DNA of 32,580 bases from Sphingobacteriales bacterium (GTDB lineage: Bacteria; Bacteroidota; Bacteroidia; Chitinophagales; Chitinophagaceae), in the NCBI GenBank assembly GCA_900299255.1, contig OMJB01000024.1, positions 1 through 32,580 on the forward strand, in the 5' to 3' direction. The notes beneath the pieces were generated by a model, which searched no databases, was not told the origin of the DNA, and was given only the letters and a program-made list of their open reading frames with translations. Shown here piece by piece: positions 30,883 through 32,580 of the stretch (positions are counted from its first letter, which is position 1; every line of letters starts with the position of its first letter). The position numbers and the translations under genes were made by a program.

Positions 30883-32130
30883 ATGCTTCAATTTGAAAGA
30901 TTCACACTTGACAATGGACTACGGGTACTTGTGCATATAGACAATGCTACCCCTATGGTTGCTATGAACATATTGTACGATGTGGGCGCAAGGGACGAAG
31001 AACAATCCCGCACCGGTTTTGCACATTTATTTGAGCACCTGATGTTTGGCGGCAGTGTGAATATTCCGGAATATGATGAACCCCTGCAGATGGCAGGCGG
31101 CGAAAACAATGCATATACTACCAACGACATAACCAATTACCACCTGCAGCTCCCCCTGAAAAATATTGAAACTTCATTTTGGCTGGAAAGCGACCGGATG
31201 CTCTCACTTGCGTTCAATGAAAAAAGCCTGGATGTGCAGAGAAAAGTGGTGTGTGAAGAATTTAAAGAACATTACCTGAACAAGCCATACGGAGATGCCT
31301 GGCATCTGCTGCGCAAGCTCGCCTACAAAACCCACCCATACCAGTGGCCCACTATAGGTAAAGATTTGAAACAGATTGAAGAGGCTAAACTTGAAGAGGT
31401 GAAAGCATTCTTTTTTAAACATTACACACCTGTAAATGCTATTATGTGCGTAGCAGGAAATGTAACAACAGAGCAGGTTAAAGAACTATCAGAAAAATGG
31501 TTTGGGAATATACCAGGAGGAGACAAATATAACCGCTTGATCCCCGCAGAACCCAGGCAGGAAGAAGCAAGACAGGAAACCTTTTATGCCGATGTGCCTC
31601 TGGATGCGCTGTACAAAGCATGGCATATAAGTGGCCGACTGTCTCCGGAGTACTATGCAGCTGACCTGATTACAGAAATTATGGGTAGCGGTGCCGCTTC
31701 CCGCCTTTTTCAGAAACTGGTAAAAGAAGAGCAGTTGTTCAGCAATATCAGTTGCTACCATACTGGCAGCATCGATCCGGGCCTACTGGTAATAGAAGGG
31801 AAAATACGGGAAGGAAAAAGTATCGAAGCTGCAAATGCTGCTGTAGAAAGAGAAATATCGCTCCTCATGTCAGAAGGTGTTACTGCTGATGAACTGCAGA
31901 AGTCGAAAAACAAAATTGAGGCAATGATTGCATTTGAGGACATGACGCTGCTTAACCGTGCTAACAACCTTGCTTTTTATGAGTTGATAGGGGATGCTGC
32001 GCTGATCAATAAAGAATGGGGCAATTACCAGGCTGTTACCTCAGAGATGCTGCAGCAGACTGCTCAAAACGTTCTGCGTAGCAGTAATTGCAGTACATTA
32101 TTTTACAGAAAGAAAATGAGCGCTTCATAA
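30883..32130 (+). CDS. M16 family zinc peptidase
   Basis: 415 residues, the typical single-unit M16B length. The inverted zinc motif HLFEH is at residues 48-52 (TGFAHLFEHLMFGGS), with catalytic Glu51, and the third ligand is in VVCEEFKEHY (residues 122-131). LEEVKAFFFKHYTPVNAIMCVAGNV and the second-half domain (ITEIMGSGAASRLFQKLVKE) fit the family, whose members clip peptides inside a clamshell. No signal peptide is seen, so it is probably cytosolic, unlike secreted homologues. Bacteroidota often carry two M16 genes in tandem; here only one is present before a terminator-like repeat. Confidence 0.93.
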   Translation: MLQFERFTLDNGLRVLVHIDNATPMVAMNILYDVGARDEEQSRTGFAHLFEHLMFGGSVNIPEYDEPLQMAGGENNAYTTNDITNYHLQLPLKNIETSFWLESDRMLSLAFNEKSLDVQRKVVCEEFKEHYLNKPYGDAWHLLRKLAYKTHPYQWPTIGKDLKQIEEAKLEEVKAFFFKHYTPVNAIMCVAGNVTTEQVKELSEKWFGNIPGGDKYNRLIPAEPRQEEARQETFYADVPLDALYKAWHISGRLSPEYYAADLITEIMGSGAASRLFQKLVKEEQLFSNISCYHTGSIDPGLLVIEGKIREGKSIEAANAAVEREISLLMSEGVTADELQKSKNKIEAMIAFEDMTLLNRANNLAFYELIGDAALINKEWGNYQAVTSEMLQQTAQNVLRSSNCSTLFYRKKMSAS

Positions 32131-32175
32131 ATTCAAAATGGGTGCGCTTGTTAATTCAGCACACCCATTTTGAAT
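32131..32175. terminator. Terminator-like inverted repeat between convergent genes
   Basis: 14-bp inverted repeat ATTCAAAATGGGTG (32131-32144) with CACCCATTTTGAAT (32162-32175) and a 17-nt loop. It starts right after the M16 stop and 13 nt from the end of the Lys/Ala-rich gene, so it could serve both strands. The T-run is short. Confidence 0.65.
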
Positions 32176-32188
32176 ACCATCGTGCATT

Positions 32189-32500
32189 CTATTTACCTGC
32201 CTCCTGTTTCTTACTGCCCTGAGTTTTAACTTCCTTCTTTGCTGCAGGTTTGGCATCTGTAGCTTTCGTGGCAGATTTCCCAGCTTTGGTACCTTTTTTG
32301 GACTTTACTTTATCCTGATCAGACCCAACAGTGGTAGGTTTTTCCTTGGCATTTTTTGTCAATGACTTCTGTTCAGCCGGCGCAGTTGTAGCTTTTACAG
32401 TTTTTGTTTTTGCGGCTTTGCCGTTTGTCACCTGGGCTTCAGAAACAGTTGCGGCCATCAGGCCCGCTGCGATAGCTATCGCAAAGATTGCTTTTTTCAT
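32189..32500 (-). CDS. Secreted Lys/Ala-rich low-complexity protein
   Basis: 103 residues. A clear signal peptide (MKKAIFAIAIAAGLMAATVSEAQ) is cut near SEAQ, so it is exported. The mature 80 residues are dominated by Lys, Ala, Thr, Ser and Gly (such as KTKTVKATTAPAEQKS and KSATKATDAKPAAKKEVKT), strongly basic and probably disordered. There is no recognisable domain. Such proteins may interact with nucleic acid, cell-wall or surface polymers; this is inference. The ATG is at 32498-32500, with its promoter expected in the AT-rich 80 nt to the window edge. Confidence 0.75.
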   Translation of the reverse strand: MKKAIFAIAIAAGLMAATVSEAQVTNGKAAKTKTVKATTAPAEQKSLTKNAKEKPTTVGSDQDKVKSKKGTKAGKSATKATDAKPAAKKEVKTQGSKKQEAGK

Positions 32501-32580
32501 TTTTTTAAAAATTGTTTTGGTTACTATACCCTATCCACATAACGTGCCAGATTTTATTTCTAAAAGTTAAAGAATATAAA

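Overview
The window looks like a chromosomal segment of a Bacteroidota bacterium, most probably a member of the Chitinophagaceae or a close relative. The evidence is: families largely restricted to this phylum (DUF3078 outer-membrane protein, DUF3822 next to rsmD and coaD, GlxA/AraC and HMA-AraC regulators); weak or absent Shine-Dalgarno sequences; and repeated TAnnTTTG -7 promoter elements, one of them with a full TTTG-N19-TATCTTTG promoter in front of rpsL. No phage, insertion sequence, CRISPR array or integrase was seen.

Layout. 1-3.9 kb: translation and RNA genes on the minus strand (pnp start, rpsO, then rpsL-rpsG) surround a plus-strand pair, a DUF3078 outer-membrane protein and mscL. 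The rpsL-rpsG unit ends in a strong terminator and has no fusA behind it. 4.1-7.3 kb: a small hypothetical gene, a TIGR01777-type epimerase and a tandem pair of related lipoproteins of unknown function. 7.3-12 kb: a class III aminotransferase, a CCA-adding enzyme, a YtxJ-like thioredoxin-fold protein and a MATE exporter. 12-13.8 kb: a compact DUF3822-rsmD-coaD operon. 13.8-20 kb: single housekeeping and stress genes (START-domain protein, YkvA-like protein, NUDIX hydrolase, glutathione peroxidase, GNAT acetyltransferase, ahcY, thiolase) plus a 52-residue lipoprotein not obvious by length filters.

20-25.7 kb is regulatory and accessory. A DUF1801-VOC-SRPBCC operon diverges from a GlxA-type AraC regulator that is broken by one in-frame TAG. 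A perfect GTACGG-N10-CCGTAC palindrome lies between the predicted -33 and -7 elements of the operon. Next comes a copper module: a CopA-type P1B ATPase preceded by a regulator that fuses a metal-binding HMA domain to an AraC helix-turn-helix. A tRNA-Arg(CCG) follows.

26.3-30.8 kb is a tightly packed, entirely cytoplasmic two-component cluster: a single-domain receiver split by one in-frame TAA, a REC-kinase hybrid whose H-box histidine is glutamine, a NarL/LuxR-type response regulator and a multi-PAS histidine kinase with an intact H-box. The intact kinase probably phosphorylates the LuxR-type regulator, and the two odd proteins could act as modulators. The window ends with an M16 zinc peptidase and a Lys/Ala-rich secreted protein.
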